64,000 nucleotides of DNA from Bacteroides faecichinchillae JCM 17102 (GCF_000614145.1 NZ_BAKK01000013.1:47216-111215); one strand, 5' to 3'. Shown: positions 42,737 to 53,399, counted from the stretch's first letter. Notes: a model not told the origin generated them from the sequence alone. Program-made: numbers and translations.

Positions 42737-42810
42737 TGGAGCGTATCGGACTCGAACCGATCACCTCAACACTGCCAGTGTTACGCTCTAGCCAGATGAG
42801 CTAACGCCCC
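42737..42810 (-). tRNA. tRNA-Ala (anticodon GGC)
   Basis: The minus strand folds into a full cloverleaf of 74 nt. The acceptor GGGGCGT pairs with ACGCTCC, including the G3-U70 wobble that marks alanine tRNAs. The D arm is GCTC/GAGC. The anticodon stem is TAACA/TGTTG with loop CTGGCAG (anticodon GGC). The T arm is ATCGG-TTCGAGT-CCGAT, and the discriminator is A. The CCA end is not encoded. Confidence 0.95.
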
Positions 42811-42857
42811 CTCTATATCTAATGGTAACGTTTGTAAACGGACCATTTTTGTTTGCG

Positions 42858-42896
42858 CAAATATAATGCAATATTCTGAAATAATTGCTATGTTTG
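42858..42896. promoter_or_regulatory. Divergent promoters of tRNA-Ala and the DUF4286-ruvC operon
   Basis: The minus strand carries TATATTTG (42858-42865), 48 bp before the tRNA 5' end; the plus strand carries TATGTTTG (42889-42896), 27 bp before the DUF4286 ATG. Both match TAnnTTTG perfectly. Confidence 0.6.
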
Positions 42897-42922
42897 CGGA
42901 AATAATACTTTAATGAAGAAAT

Positions 42923-43225
42923 ATGCTCATTTATAATACAACTTTTCAGGTGGACGATGAAGTACACGATAATTTTCTGATTTGGATGAAGGAAAGCTAT
43001 ATTCCTGAAATAGAGAACCATGGGACATTGAAATCACCTCGTCTCTGCCGGATATTAAGTCATCGGGATGACGGAAGCGCTTATTCCTTACAATGGGAGG
43101 TCGAAAGTAGCGGCTTGTTGCATCGTTGGCATTTGGAACAGGGAGTGCGCTTAAACGGAGAACTGACGAAAATATTCAAAGACAAGGTAATTGGATTTCC
43201 GACATTGATGGAGGTGATAGAGTGA
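42923..43225 (+). CDS. DUF4286 family protein
   Basis: A 100-residue cytoplasmic protein that matches the Bacteroidetes DUF4286 family: [20 protein letters not shown] at the start, a central [17 protein letters not shown] and [15 protein letters not shown] at the end. Possibly a ferredoxin-like fold as in dimeric alpha-beta barrels; function unknown. Its TGA overlaps the GTG start of ruvC, so they are co-translated. Confidence 0.8.
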   Translation: MLIYNTTFQVDDEVHDNFLIWMKESYIPEIENHGTLKSPRLCRILSHRDDGSAYSLQWEVESSGLLHRWHLEQGVRLNGELTKIFKDKVIGFPTLMEVIE

Positions 43226-43788
43226 TTCAACCGGTAATAGAAAAGATAATCCTAGGAATTGATCCCGGAACGACAATTATGGGCTACGGAGTTTTGCGAG
43301 TGAAAGGAACCAAACCCGAAATGATTGCTATGGGGATTATTGACTTGCGTAAATTTGGCAATCATTATTTGAAGCTTCGTCATATTCACGAACGGGTATT
43401 GAGCATTATTGAGAGCTATTTGCCTGATGAATTGGCCATAGAGGCACCGTTTTTTGGTAAGAATGTACAATCGATGTTGAAACTGGGGCGTGCACAGGGG
43501 GTTGCAATGGCAGTAGCATTAAGCCGTGATATACCTATCACCGAGTATGCTCCTTTGAAAATTAAAATGGCTATAACCGGAAATGGACAAGCATCAAAAG
43601 AGCAGGTAGCGGATATGTTACAGCGGATGCTGCACTTTTCAAAAGATGATATGCCTACTTTTATGGACGCAACGGATGGATTGGCGGCAGCATATTGCCA
43701 TTTCCTACAATTGGGACGTCCGACGTTGGAAAAAGGATATAGTGGCTGGAAAGATTTTATATCAAAGAATCCGGATCGGGTGAAATAA
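43222..43788 (+). CDS. ruvC: Crossover junction endodeoxyribonuclease RuvC
   Basis: A 188-residue Holliday-junction resolvase. I choose the GTG at 43222, which overlaps the DUF4286 stop; upstream codons in this frame overlap the DUF4286 gene and are not RuvC-like. The catalytic acidic residues are seen in [28 protein letters not shown] and, near the end, [13 protein letters not shown]. RuvA and RuvB are not encoded in this window. Confidence 0.95.
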   Translation: MIQPVIEKIILGIDPGTTIMGYGVLRVKGTKPEMIAMGIIDLRKFGNHYLKLRHIHERVLSIIESYLPDELAIEAPFFGKNVQSMLKLGRAQGVAMAVALSRDIPITEYAPLKIKMAITGNGQASKEQVADMLQRMLHFSKDDMPTFMDATDGLAAAYCHFLQLGRPTLEKGYSGWKDFISKNPDRVK

Positions 43789-43824
43789 AGTATATAGGTC
43801 GAAGGGTCGTAATCATGTGGAAAG

Positions 43825-45831
43825 ATGAAAGTAAGTACAAATTATTTGGCAATATTTGGAGTAACTACAGTGGCAACAGTGATGAGTTGTTCTTCCGTGA
43901 AAAAAGAATATACTTCTTTTGAATTGTATCCGGTTCGTACCGGTAGTTTGGTCGAAATGGAATATACACCGGAGGCAACTAATTTTATGCTTTGGTCACC
44001 GACGGCAGACGAAGTGCGTCTAATGCTTTATGAAGCCGGTGAAGGTGGACATGCTTACGAAACCGTTAGGATGCAGCCGGGTGAAGATGGTACTTGGACA
44101 GCGACAGTAAACGAAGACTTACTTGGTAAGTTCTATACTTTTAATGCTAAGATCAATGATAAATGGCAGGGAGATACTCCGGGAATAAACGCACGTGCTG
44201 TCGGTGTCAATGGTAAACGTGCTGCTATTATTAATTGGGATTCAACGAATCCGGAAGGTTGGGAGAATGATCAGCGCCCTCCTTTAAGGTCATCGGCAGA
44301 TATCATTATTTATGAAATGCACCATCGTGACTTTTCGGTAGATTCCACTTCCGGGGTGCAGAATAAAGGAAAATACCTTGCTTTGACAGAACATGGAACA
44401 ACAAATCCTGATAAATTGCTGACGGGTATCGATCATTTGGTTGAGTTGGGGGTGACTCATGTTCATTTGCTTCCTTCATTTGATTATGCCTCTGTAGACG
44501 AGACAAAGCTTGACGAAAACCGTTATAACTGGGGCTATGATCCGCAAAATTACAATGTGCCCGACGGTTCTTATTCAACTGATCCGTATAAACCTGATAC
44601 CCGTATTCGGGAATTTAAACAGATGGTGCAGGCCTTGCATAAAGCGGGTATTCGTGTGATTATGGATGTGGTGTATAATCACACTTTTAATACGGGAGAC
44701 AGTAATTTTGAACGTACTGTTCCCGGATATTTCTATCGGCAGAAAGCAGATGGAACATGGGCTGATGGATCTGGTTGTGGAAACGAGACGGCAAGTGAAC
44801 GTCCGATGATGCGTAAGTTCATGATAGAGTCGATACTTTATTGGGCAAAGGAATATCATATTGATGGTTTCAGGTTCGACCTGATGGGAGTTCATGATAT
44901 CGAAACAATGAATGCGATCCGGGAAGCTGTGGATACGGTGGATCCTACCATTTGCCTGTATGGTGAAGGATGGGCTGCGCAATCTCCACAATATCCGGCA
45001 GATTCATTGGCAATGAAAGCCAATATGTCCCAAATGCCGGGAATTGCAGCTTTTTCGGATGAACTGCGCGATGGAATATGCGGACCTGTAAGTGCGAAAC
45101 ATAAAGGTGCATTTCTTGCGGGTATATCGGGTGGAGAAATGAGCCTGAAATTTGGTATCGTAGGAGCAATCAAACATCCGCAGATACATTACGATTCGGT
45201 AAACTATAGTCGTAAGTCATGGGCGGAACAACCTACACAAATGATCAGTTATGTCTCTTGCCATGACGGATTGTGTCTGATAGACCGTCTGAAAGCAAGT
45301 ATGCCCGGAATTACTCACGAACAATTGTCCCGTCTTGATAAATTGGCCCAAACAGTCGTCTTTACCTCTCAGGGTATTCCTTTTATTTATGCAGGAGAAG
45401 AAATCATGCGTGATAAACAAGGAGTGGATAATAGCTATAGAAGTCCCGATGCTGTGAATGCCATTGACTGGAGGCGTAAAACAACAAACGGAGATGTTTT
45501 TACGTATTATAAGCGCCTGATTGATCTTCGTAAGTCTCATCCGGCTTTTCGTATGGGAGAGGCGGAGATGGTCCGGAAACATCTTGAGTTCCTTCCGGTA
45601 GAAGGAAGCAACTTGGTTGCTTTTTGTCTGAAAGACCATGCGAATGGAGACAGCTGGGGAGATATTATCGTTGCATTTAACTCTCGTACCATTCCTGCAC
45701 GATTAGCGGTACCTGTAGGAAAATACACAGTGGTATGTAAAGATGGTATGATAGACGTTCGTGGATTAGCTATCCAAACCGGATCGGAAGTTATCATTCC
45801 TGCTCAGTCTGCGTTGATTATGTATAAATAA
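43825..45831 (+). CDS. pulA: Type I pullulanase (lipoprotein, GH13)
   Basis: A 668-residue glycoside hydrolase that cuts alpha-1,6 branches of pullulan or starch. The N-terminal signal ends in VMSCSS, a probable lipobox, so it is likely membrane-anchored. A CBM48-like domain (about 45-150, FMLWSPTADEVRLMLY) is followed by YNWGYDP, the type I pullulanase signature. GH13 regions follow: DVVYNH, GFRFDLMG with the nucleophile Asp near 352, GEGW with the acid Glu near 381, and VSCHD. The frame is intact. No Sus-type transporters lie nearby. Confidence 0.95.
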   Translation: MKVSTNYLAIFGVTTVATVMSCSSVKKEYTSFELYPVRTGSLVEMEYTPEATNFMLWSPTADEVRLMLYEAGEGGHAYETVRMQPGEDGTWTATVNEDLLGKFYTFNAKINDKWQGDTPGINARAVGVNGKRAAIINWDSTNPEGWENDQRPPLRSSADIIIYEMHHRDFSVDSTSGVQNKGKYLALTEHGTTNPDKLLTGIDHLVELGVTHVHLLPSFDYASVDETKLDENRYNWGYDPQNYNVPDGSYSTDPYKPDTRIREFKQMVQALHKAGIRVIMDVVYNHTFNTGDSNFERTVPGYFYRQKADGTWADGSGCGNETASERPMMRKFMIESILYWAKEYHIDGFRFDLMGVHDIETMNAIREAVDTVDPTICLYGEGWAAQSPQYPADSLAMKANMSQMPGIAAFSDELRDGICGPVSAKHKGAFLAGISGGEMSLKFGIVGAIKHPQIHYDSVNYSRKSWAEQPTQMISYVSCHDGLCLIDRLKASMPGITHEQLSRLDKLAQTVVFTSQGIPFIYAGEEIMRDKQGVDNSYRSPDAVNAIDWRRKTTNGDVFTYYKRLIDLRKSHPAFRMGEAEMVRKHLEFLPVEGSNLVAFCLKDHANGDSWGDIIVAFNSRTIPARLAVPVGKYTVVCKDGMIDVRGLAIQTGSEVIIPAQSALIMYK

Positions 45832-45885
45832 AGCCCGTAATTAATCAATTTGTTCATTAAATATCTCGTTTTGTTGTAAAAGAGT

Positions 45886-45893
45886 TACCTTTG
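45886..45893 (+). promoter_or_regulatory. Promoter of the ModF-like gene, -7 box TACCTTTG
   Basis: A perfect TAnnTTTG match 32 bp before the ATG at 45925. Confidence 0.55.
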
Positions 45894-45924
45894 TACTCAA
45901 TTATTAAAACAGGATAAAGGTATT

Positions 45925-47379
45925 ATGAAGCAAAATACATTCAGTATGGTGGGTGGCGTAGCACGTAATCCGCTGGTGCGTTTAGCCCAACCTGCTACAG
46001 TAGATATTGCCGCAGACGAACATATAGCTATTGTGGGTCCTAATGGTGGGGGCAAAAGTCTTTTTGTTGATACATTGACAGGTAAATATCCATTGCGTGA
46101 GGGAACCTTGAAATACGATTTCTCCCCTTCGGCAACTCAGACTGTTTATGACAATGTAAAGTACATAGCTTTTCGTGATACCTATGGAGCCGCTGATGCC
46201 AATTATTACTATCAACAACGGTGGAATGCTCATGATCAGGACGAAACTCCTGCAGTAAATGAGATGCTGGGAGAAATCAAGGATGAGCAGTTGAAACAGG
46301 AACTTTTTGAGCTTTTCCGTATCGAGCCAATGCTTGAAAAGAAAATAATCCTTCTTTCAAGCGGTGAGCTAAGAAAATTTCAATTAACAAAAACTCTTCT
46401 GACAGCTCCCCGTGTACTGATTATGGATAATCCATTTATTGGTTTGGATGCACCTACCCGCGAACTTCTTTTTTCTTTGCTCGACCGTTTGACAAAGATG
46501 TCTTCCGTTCAGATTATTCTGGTGCTTTCTATGTTGGACGATATCCCTTTTTTCATCACTCACGTCATTCCTGTTGATAAAAAGGTAGTATTTCCAAAAA
46601 TGGAAAGAGAAGCTTATCTCGAGGCTTTTCGTTCCAGAGATTTGCCTGTATCTTTTGACGAATTGCAACAAAGTGTTCTTGATTTACCTTATGACGGGAA
46701 TAACTATGACTCTGACGAAGTAGTGAAGCTTAACAAAGTCAGTATCCGTTATGGCGACCGTACGATTTTGAAAGACCTTGATTGGACTGTTTGCCGTGGC
46801 GAAAAATGGGCTTTGAGCGGTGAGAATGGTGCGGGGAAGTCTACTTTGCTTAGTTTGGTCTGTGCTGATAATCCTCAATCGTATGCTTGTGACATCAGTT
46901 TGTTTGGCAGGAAAAGAGGTACCGGAGAAAGCATTTGGGAGATAAAGAAACATATCGGCTATGTGAGTCCTGAAATGCATCGCGCCTATCTTAAAAATCT
47001 ACCTGCTATTGAGATTGTTGCCAGTGGCCTGCATGACAGTATCGGGTTATATAAACGTCCTCAGCCTAGCCAGATGGCTATTTGTGAGTGGTGGATGAAT
47101 ATATTTGGTATTGCAGAATTGAAAGACAGGCCTTTCCTGCAACTTTCCAGTGGCGAACAGCGATTAGCCTTACTGGCACGTGCTTTTGTGAAGGACCCGG
47201 AATTATTAATATTAGATGAACCCCTTCATGGATTAGACACATATAATAGGCGTCGTGTGAAAAAGATTATCGAAGCTTTTTGCTGTCGTCGAGATAAAAC
47301 GATGATTATGGTGACTCATTATGAATCCGAATTACCTAATACGATCACAAACCGTATTTTCTTAAAAAGAAATGGATAA
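45925..47379 (+). CDS. Duplicated ABC ATP-binding protein, ModF/PhrA-like
   Basis: A 484-residue cytoplasmic protein with two ABC ATPase domains and no membrane segments. The first has Walker A GPNGGGKSL and signature LSSGELRKF. The second has GENGAGKSTLLSL, signature LSSGEQRLALLARAF and Walker B LLILDEPLHGLD. This layout matches the ModF (molybdate-related) or photorepair-protein PhrA group. No permease is present, and its partner or substrate is unknown. Confidence 0.87.
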   Translation: MKQNTFSMVGGVARNPLVRLAQPATVDIAADEHIAIVGPNGGGKSLFVDTLTGKYPLREGTLKYDFSPSATQTVYDNVKYIAFRDTYGAADANYYYQQRWNAHDQDETPAVNEMLGEIKDEQLKQELFELFRIEPMLEKKIILLSSGELRKFQLTKTLLTAPRVLIMDNPFIGLDAPTRELLFSLLDRLTKMSSVQIILVLSMLDDIPFFITHVIPVDKKVVFPKMEREAYLEAFRSRDLPVSFDELQQSVLDLPYDGNNYDSDEVVKLNKVSIRYGDRTILKDLDWTVCRGEKWALSGENGAGKSTLLSLVCADNPQSYACDISLFGRKRGTGESIWEIKKHIGYVSPEMHRAYLKNLPAIEIVASGLHDSIGLYKRPQPSQMAICEWWMNIFGIAELKDRPFLQLSSGEQRLALLARAFVKDPELLILDEPLHGLDTYNRRRVKKIIEAFCCRRDKTMIMVTHYESELPNTITNRIFLKRNG

Positions 47380-47531
47380 GAATTTCTTTTTCTACTTGAA
47401 GATAGTGTAATCCTATTTTTTTTCTTGATGAAAACTATAAAGTCTAAATAAATAGTTATATATTTGAGTTTTCATTATTAGATGTAGATTGAAACAACAC
47501 ACACATATTGCTCATTTATTATTTTTTTGTC

Positions 47532-49674
47532 ATGAAAAAGCACATCCTTTTTTTAATACTCTCCGTTTTGATCACAGGTTGTAGGCCAACCGGACAATTA
47601 ACAAAGTATGTAAATCCTTTTTTAGGAACGGCTACTCTTTGGGAACCGGAAGATTTGGGGTATGTCCGTAAAATGAAACAGCGTACTTGGGGCGCTGAAG
47701 TATTTCCCGGAGCGTCGTTGCCTAATGCAATGGTGCAGTTAAGTCCTATAACCCAATTCCGTAGTGGAGCCGGATACCAATACGAAGATACAGTAATCTA
47801 CGGATTCTCTCATACCAACAAAGGACATTGGAACCTGTTACATGTCCCTTTGCTGCCTGTAACCGGTGAAATCTCTCCGAGTGATTACTGTTCCAAATAC
47901 AGTCACCGGAATGAATCGGCACATCCGGCTATTACCAAGTGTTTCTTGAAAGATATAATGTCAATGCCGAACTTACTTCTACGTTGCGCTGTGCTTACCA
48001 TAAATATACCTTCCGGAAAGAAGATGATAAAAAGCTGGTAGCCGATATGATGCGGTCGAATAATCGGATTAGCGATTGGAGCATTCAAAAGGTGGATGAG
48101 AATACTTTTACGGGTTCTCAGAATGGCGAAGGAAGGATATACTTCTATGCAATCTCAAATTACAAGATAAAAGATATAGAGCAGGTAAAAGATGATAAAC
48201 ATGAAGTGTCCCTGGTTGATTTCTTGGACAGTAAAGGCTCAAATCCATTGGAACTCCAAATCGGTTTTTCTTTTGTAAGCATAGAAAATGCGAAGTTGAA
48301 TCTGGAAAAGGAGATGATGGACAAATCGTTTGCTCAGGTTCGTGAGGAGGCTGATCATATCTGGGAAAAACAACTATCAAAAATAATCGTAAAAGGCGGT
48401 AGTGAACGTGAAAAAGGAATTTTCTACTCTTGTCTGTACCGCTCATTCTTGTGGCCGGTGCTACGAAGCGATGTGAACGGGGAATATACTGATGCTAAAG
48501 GCGAAGTGGTCAATGGTGGATTCAATAATTATACGGATCCATCTTTCTGGGATGACTATCGTAACAAACTGGTACTGCTGGAAATGTTATCACCGGATGT
48601 GACAGTAGATATTATTCGCTCTATCACTGACCGGGGAGAAAAAAGAAATGGTTATATGCCAACTTTCTTCCATGGCGACCATGCCTCGGTTTTTGTTGCT
48701 GGAAGCTACTTGCGTGGACTTCGCGGATTTGATCCTCAGGCTGCTTATCGGCTTCTGTTGAAGAATGCCACTATTCCCGGTCGCGGAGGTAGACCTTATT
48801 TGGATGAATATATCCGCCAGGCTGGATTGCAGAAAAAGACACCACGAATGTTCCTACTTGGGATGAGTATAAAGCTGCCGTAACGAAAACTGTAGAATAT
48901 GCTTATGATGATTATGCTACTGCATTATTGGCTAAAGAACTGGGGGATGACGCTAATTATAAACTCCTGATGAAGCGTTCCGAAAACTATAAAAATCTGT
49001 TTGATCCCAGTACCGGTTTCTGGAGAGGGCGTATTGCTAATGGAGAATGGGTTAAAGATTTTGATCCCTATTATCCTTATTATGCTTATATGTACCGGGA
49101 GGCTAATGCCTGGCAATCTTTGTTCTTTGCTCCTCATGATCCGGAAGGAATGATTGCTCTCTATCCTAGCAAGCAGGCTGTGGAGATGAAACTTGATTCT
49201 CTGTTCTCCGAACCTTGGAGAGGATATGAAGCACACAACATGACAGGATTTATTGGAAATTATTGTCATGGTAATCAACCTGATCACAGTGTGCCATATA
49301 CTTATTACTTCATTGGCAAACAAGAAAAAGCGCAATGCATGCTTGACAGTATTATGGATCATTTCTATGACATGGGAGCTGATAAACTGGCTTATTCAGG
49401 TATGGATGATGCCGGAGAAATGTCATCCTGGTATGTATTCAATGCTATCGGACTTTACACCTACTCGCCTGCTGATCCGGAATACATAATGACCGTTCCC
49501 TTATTCGATGAGATAGTATTCACTTTAGGCGACGGCACTCAGTTTAAAATTCGTAAAGACGGAAAAGGGAAGAAGATTACCAATATTACCTATGACGGCA
49601 AAAAGATAGATGGATGGTTCATCTCACATGATTTGCTCAAAAAAGGAAAAGAGTTGGTCATCCGAACGGAATAA
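47532..49674 (+). pseudogene. GH92 family glycosidase, alpha-1,2-mannosidase type (two frameshifts)
   Basis: A secreted calcium-dependent exo-alpha-mannosidase family protein. The ATG at 47532 gives a lipoprotein signal, MKKHILFLILSVLITGCRP. One C missing at about 47926 joins ESAHP to GYYQVFLERYNVNAEL. One G missing at about 48820 joins YIRQ to GWIAEKDTTNVPTWDEYKAA. The repaired protein has 714 residues. Family motifs YVNPFLGTA, GYMPTFFHGDHAS, GYEAHNMTGFIGN, GNQPDHSVPY and SGMDDAGEMSSWYV, with the catalytic acidic residues, are present. It probably trims host or yeast mannans; the S41 peptidase follows. Confidence 0.9.
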
Positions 49675-49743
49675 GAATGTTTCGTAGCGACTTGATTCCC
49701 ATAATTTGATTTTTGGTGTACAGAGATATTTAATACATCTATT

Positions 49744-51948
49744 ATGAAAAACAAACTACTTTATTTATTATCGTTTTTAGTCATCACTTTTGCTGCACAT
49801 GGACAAACACAACAGGGCAAAAAAGGATTTCTATCTTTTGATGGCGTACAGATTCATGCACTTTCCGACCCTGGCTTGCAGAGGTTCAAAATGGCATGGG
49901 CCAGTGATGATTCGGAAACACAAGTTGATTCGCAAACTTTATATGGCAATCAGCCTTCCTTGTTTATCCGGTCGTCACAGGGAAAAGGTGCCAAGGTGCA
50001 GTTTCATTTTTCAAATCGGGATATCGTGGGGAAGACAGTTGTTTTTAGTGGCAAATATAAATGCGCCCAAGCACGTAATGCCAAGGTCCGTTTTGCAATC
50101 GGACTCGATACTTTCTTAAATACCTTCGAAAATGAGAGTACTGAAGTAGAGTGCAATGGAGACCAGGATTGGCAAAGTTTTTCGGTGGAAATGCCACTAA
50201 CACGTACATCGTTCTTTTTTTTCCGCTTGATGACATCAGGCGATATGAAACTCTGGCTTAGCGACTGTCAGGTGTTGATAGACGGACAATCGCTTGACAT
50301 ATTGGTGGACCCTTCTGCTGAGGTGGACAAGGATACGGAATTTATGCGTGACTCTCGTGTGGCTCTTACCGAACCTATACAGCAAGTAATGGAGAATCTG
50401 GTTGTATTAGGTAAGGTATGGGGATTTCTTAAATATTATCATCCTCAGGTAGTGATTGGAAAGTATAATTGGGACTTTGAGCTATTCAGGGTATTGCCTG
50501 AGATTGCACGTGCCCAGAATAAAGAGGAGCGCAATCGTGCTTTGAGTAAATGGATAGACAAGTATGGAGAGATTACAGAAACCGAAGATTATACAGTGAA
50601 AGATTCTACCCAATATCACAGGTTTGCTTATTTACAGTGGTTGGAAGACCCCATGCTTTTTGATACAGACCTGTCGGAAAAACTAGTAAAGATAAAGAAT
50701 GCCAAACGAAATGGCGTACTTAATTACTATCTTCCTCCTTTGGCTGGGAAAGAGGAAGTGGAGTTCCGCAGAGAGAAAGTTTATCCAGGGATAAGTTGGA
50801 AAGATCAGGGATTTCGTCTTCTCACACTTTACCGGTTATGGAATGCTGTCGAATATGGTTTTCCATATGTCAATCTTACAGATCACCCTTGGTCTACGCT
50901 TTTGGAAAAATATCTTCCGGAATTTTATAATCCGGTTTCCGGAAGTGAATTGTATCTTTCTATACAAAAGTTGTTGGCAGAGATCAATGACTCGCATGGA
51001 ACGTATGAACTTCCGGTCAAAGGTTCCAGAATGCGTGGGCTTCCTTTGGGGATAACATTAACTGCGGATGGTAACTATGCAGTAGAATCTACCCATTTGA
51101 AAGAAATAGATAGGGGAACCGTTATTAAAGCTGTAAACGACAAGTCTGTTCAAGAGCTTATCGAAGAATTCCGTCCAATCATAGCCTCTTCGAATGAAAA
51201 CACCTTAAAAAGAGACGTGGCTCGTAGAATGTTTTTAACTAAAGAAGAGGAAGAAACTGTTACTGTAAAAGAGGGGAAAAGGACTTCTAAAAGGAAAGTT
51301 CATACTCAAGTTTATACCATGCCCGAAGCAGTGGGACGAAAAATGCCTGAGGAGTATGATTTGGACTCGAAAGATATTATTTATATCAATGTTGCGCAAA
51401 TAAGTGTGGAAAGGTTGAATGAACTAATGTCCGGCCGTATAAATTCAAAAGGGCTTATACTGGATATGCGGCAATATCCGCAACTATATACCAAGGATAT
51501 CCTTGAAAAATATCTGTATCCTAAGCCTGTTCCCTATATGTGGTTCTCTATGAATTCAAAAAAATATCCGGGCAATTACTTTCTGGATATAAAGGGAAAT
51601 GTCGGTCCGAAAGAGAATCCGGATTATTTTAAAGGAAAGATTGCTATTTTAGTCAATGAAGGGACGCAGAGTTTCGGAGAATTATCTTCCATTGCTTATC
51701 GGGCAGCTCCACGCAGTGCAGTTATCGGGACTCAGACAGCCGGAGCAAATGGACATATCGGTTACTTTTTTCTTCCTTACGGAATAAAAATCAATTATAC
51801 CATGGCCGGTGCTTTCTATCCCAATTGGGGAATGAATCAACGGGTAGGAGTGAAGATAGATATTCCTGTGGTGCAGACGGTGGAAGATGTGAAATATGGA
51901 GAAGATGCGTGGATTAAAAAGGCGATAGAGTATATAGAAGGAGAATAA
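49744..51948 (+). CDS. S41 family peptidase, secreted
   Basis: A 734-residue protein with the signal peptide MKNKLLYLLSFLVITFAAHG. It has an N-terminal carbohydrate-binding-like beta domain (about 25-190) and a helical domain with VWGFLKYYHP, a family hallmark. A PDZ-like region follows near 450-480, and a C-terminal tail-specific protease domain comes last. The catalytic region reads VNEGTQSFGELSSIAYR with the nucleophile Ser, then IGTQTAGANG. A Lys is expected about 25 residues after the Ser but is not obvious, so activity is uncertain. It lies 69 bp after the GH92 gene and may be co-transcribed. Confidence 0.88.
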   Translation: MKNKLLYLLSFLVITFAAHGQTQQGKKGFLSFDGVQIHALSDPGLQRFKMAWASDDSETQVDSQTLYGNQPSLFIRSSQGKGAKVQFHFSNRDIVGKTVVFSGKYKCAQARNAKVRFAIGLDTFLNTFENESTEVECNGDQDWQSFSVEMPLTRTSFFFFRLMTSGDMKLWLSDCQVLIDGQSLDILVDPSAEVDKDTEFMRDSRVALTEPIQQVMENLVVLGKVWGFLKYYHPQVVIGKYNWDFELFRVLPEIARAQNKEERNRALSKWIDKYGEITETEDYTVKDSTQYHRFAYLQWLEDPMLFDTDLSEKLVKIKNAKRNGVLNYYLPPLAGKEEVEFRREKVYPGISWKDQGFRLLTLYRLWNAVEYGFPYVNLTDHPWSTLLEKYLPEFYNPVSGSELYLSIQKLLAEINDSHGTYELPVKGSRMRGLPLGITLTADGNYAVESTHLKEIDRGTVIKAVNDKSVQELIEEFRPIIASSNENTLKRDVARRMFLTKEEEETVTVKEGKRTSKRKVHTQVYTMPEAVGRKMPEEYDLDSKDIIYINVAQISVERLNELMSGRINSKGLILDMRQYPQLYTKDILEKYLYPKPVPYMWFSMNSKKYPGNYFLDIKGNVGPKENPDYFKGKIAILVNEGTQSFGELSSIAYRAAPRSAVIGTQTAGANGHIGYFFLPYGIKINYTMAGAFYPNWGMNQRVGVKIDIPVVQTVEDVKYGEDAWIKKAIEYIEGE

Positions 51949-51956
51949 GGTATGAT

Positions 51957-52020
51957 ATGAATTCCATAGATTTTGTATGTTTTCAATTAAATGAGAACAA
52001 TAAAAAACTATGGAATTCAT
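51957..52020. terminator. Long-armed hairpin between two convergent genes
   Basis: ATGAATTCCATAG (51957-51969) and CTATGGAATTCAT (52008-52020) form a perfect 13-bp stem enclosing 38 bases, within which TGTTTTC and GAGAACA can pair. It starts 9 bp after the S41 peptidase stop and is the likely terminator, although it lacks a U-run and is larger than usual. Confidence 0.5.
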
Positions 52021-52106
52021 ACTAATATCAATATGAAATCAGTATTGGTTCATGTCATATTTTCCTGTAACTTCTTCTCTTATAGTGAAATAAAATGAAG
52101 CAACCA

Positions 52107-53399
52107 TTATGACTGAAGATTCATCACATAATATCGGTTTCCATACATTGAATGTTTTGCAAAAAATCCCATTGCCGGAAGATGTGAAGTTAGCTGTTTC
52201 ACAGATGTGTCTTTCATCGCAGATGAATTAAATCGATGTAATGTATTGTAAATCTCAGCCGCGGTAAGCCAAATACCTTTTTCTGTTTCCATAGGTCGTC
52301 GGTAACAATTATAAAACACATCTTCTAATGGTGACTGACGGTAATAGGCTTTATTGTGTTGTTGTAGCAGTTGCTCTTCTTCATGGTTTAGAAAATCAGG
52401 CTTACCCGCTTTCAGTTCCGCTTTTAGTTGGGCGTATATCTGTTTGTGTTCCAGAGGTTCTTCCGAGATAGCGTGCAACACCTCTACGCAAAGGAAACGG
52501 CGGCTTCCTGTAGGATCGGTTAGTATCTGGTAGCAGTTAGTCGTAGCTATAAATGAAGCTAGTCTGTTCTCGTTTACCCATCCCAATCGTTTACCACGGA
52601 AAATAGGAATATTGACCATTTGGAGCAAATTTTTTAGGTTTGCTTGTTGGCTCTCTCTGATTTTATCGAATTCATCCAGATTAATCAATCCATTTTTAAC
52701 AAGTTTCCTTTCGGGGAAAGTGCTGGTAGCCAGATTTAAATTATCAAGATAGTAATATCGGAGTGAGTCCGGTAGTAAAGATCTACAAAAAGTACTTTTG
52801 TTCAATCCTTGCTTACTGCTGATTAAAATAGGAGTCAGTGTATTGGCATGAGTCCGCTCTACGCCGGTCCATTGTGAGGCCATGGCCCGTAACCAATAGC
52901 GTCCGCATTTTTGCCATAACTCATTGTTTGATACTCTTAGTAATAAAGGAGTTACGCGGTCTATCTCATCCCATTGTGGAAGCTCTTGCATATAAAGATG
53001 AAAAGGATTATAAGCTTCCACTTTGTTGGATAATACTAAAGTTGGAATGTCGTTTCTCCAACAAGGGATACCTTCCAGCCGGGCATCTACAATCATTCCG
53101 TTCATTTCCCTTTCACTAATTGGGCGAAAGCGGTCTGTTGTGTTTTTTAATTGGAATTCGGTGGCTCCTGTCAGAGTGTTATAGCGGAATGTAAAGTGTT
53201 CTAATAGATATTTCCGCAGCTGAACGGTCATAGTCTGACTCCTATTCCTTTTTGAGGTCCCGTCGGGACTTTCTTGCTTTTCTGTATTTACCTTTTTCTC
53301 CGGTTTGTCGGATACATTTGTCTCTTTGTTAGTCTGTTCTTCTATGCGTGCAAGTAATTGTTTCAACGTCTCTAACATTTTTTGAATCATTGTTTTCAT
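52107..53399 (-). CDS. VapE/VirE domain P-loop protein (DUF3874-like)
   Basis: A 430-residue protein. The N-terminal 60 residues are charged (MKTMIQKMLETLKQLLARI). The core resembles the virulence-associated protein E ATPase found in phages and islands. ISSKQGLNKSTFCRSLL is a P-loop, GLINLDEFDKI a Walker-B-like acidic motif, and VNENRLASFIATTN a sensor motif. A winged-helix-like C-terminus follows (TSVKQLTSHLPAMGFFAKH). Its DNA or RNA substrate is unknown. Bacteroides genomes carry such genes divergent from HU-like genes at the edges of capsule or mobile loci, as here. A truncated C-terminus is not evident. Confidence 0.83.
   Translation of the reverse strand: MKTMIQKMLETLKQLLARIEEQTNKETNVSDKPEKKVNTEKQESPDGTSKRNRSQTMTVQLRKYLLEHFTFRYNTLTGATEFQLKNTTDRFRPISEREMNGMIVDARLEGIPCWRNDIPTLVLSNKVEAYNPFHLYMQELPQWDEIDRVTPLLLRVSNNELWQKCGRYWLRAMASQWTGVERTHANTLTPILISSKQGLNKSTFCRSLLPDSLRYYYLDNLNLATSTFPERKLVKNGLINLDEFDKIRESQQANLKNLLQMVNIPIFRGKRLGWVNENRLASFIATTNCYQILTDPTGSRRFLCVEVLHAISEEPLEHKQIYAQLKAELKAGKPDFLNHEEEQLLQQHNKAYYRQSPLEDVFYNCYRRPMETEKGIWLTAAEIYNTLHRFNSSAMKDTSVKQLTSHLPAMGFFAKHSMYGNRYYVMNLQS

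Noticed and set aside
51957..52020. Phase-variable invertible promoter
   Set aside because: The interior is only 38 bp, has no -7 box and no invertase gene lies nearby.
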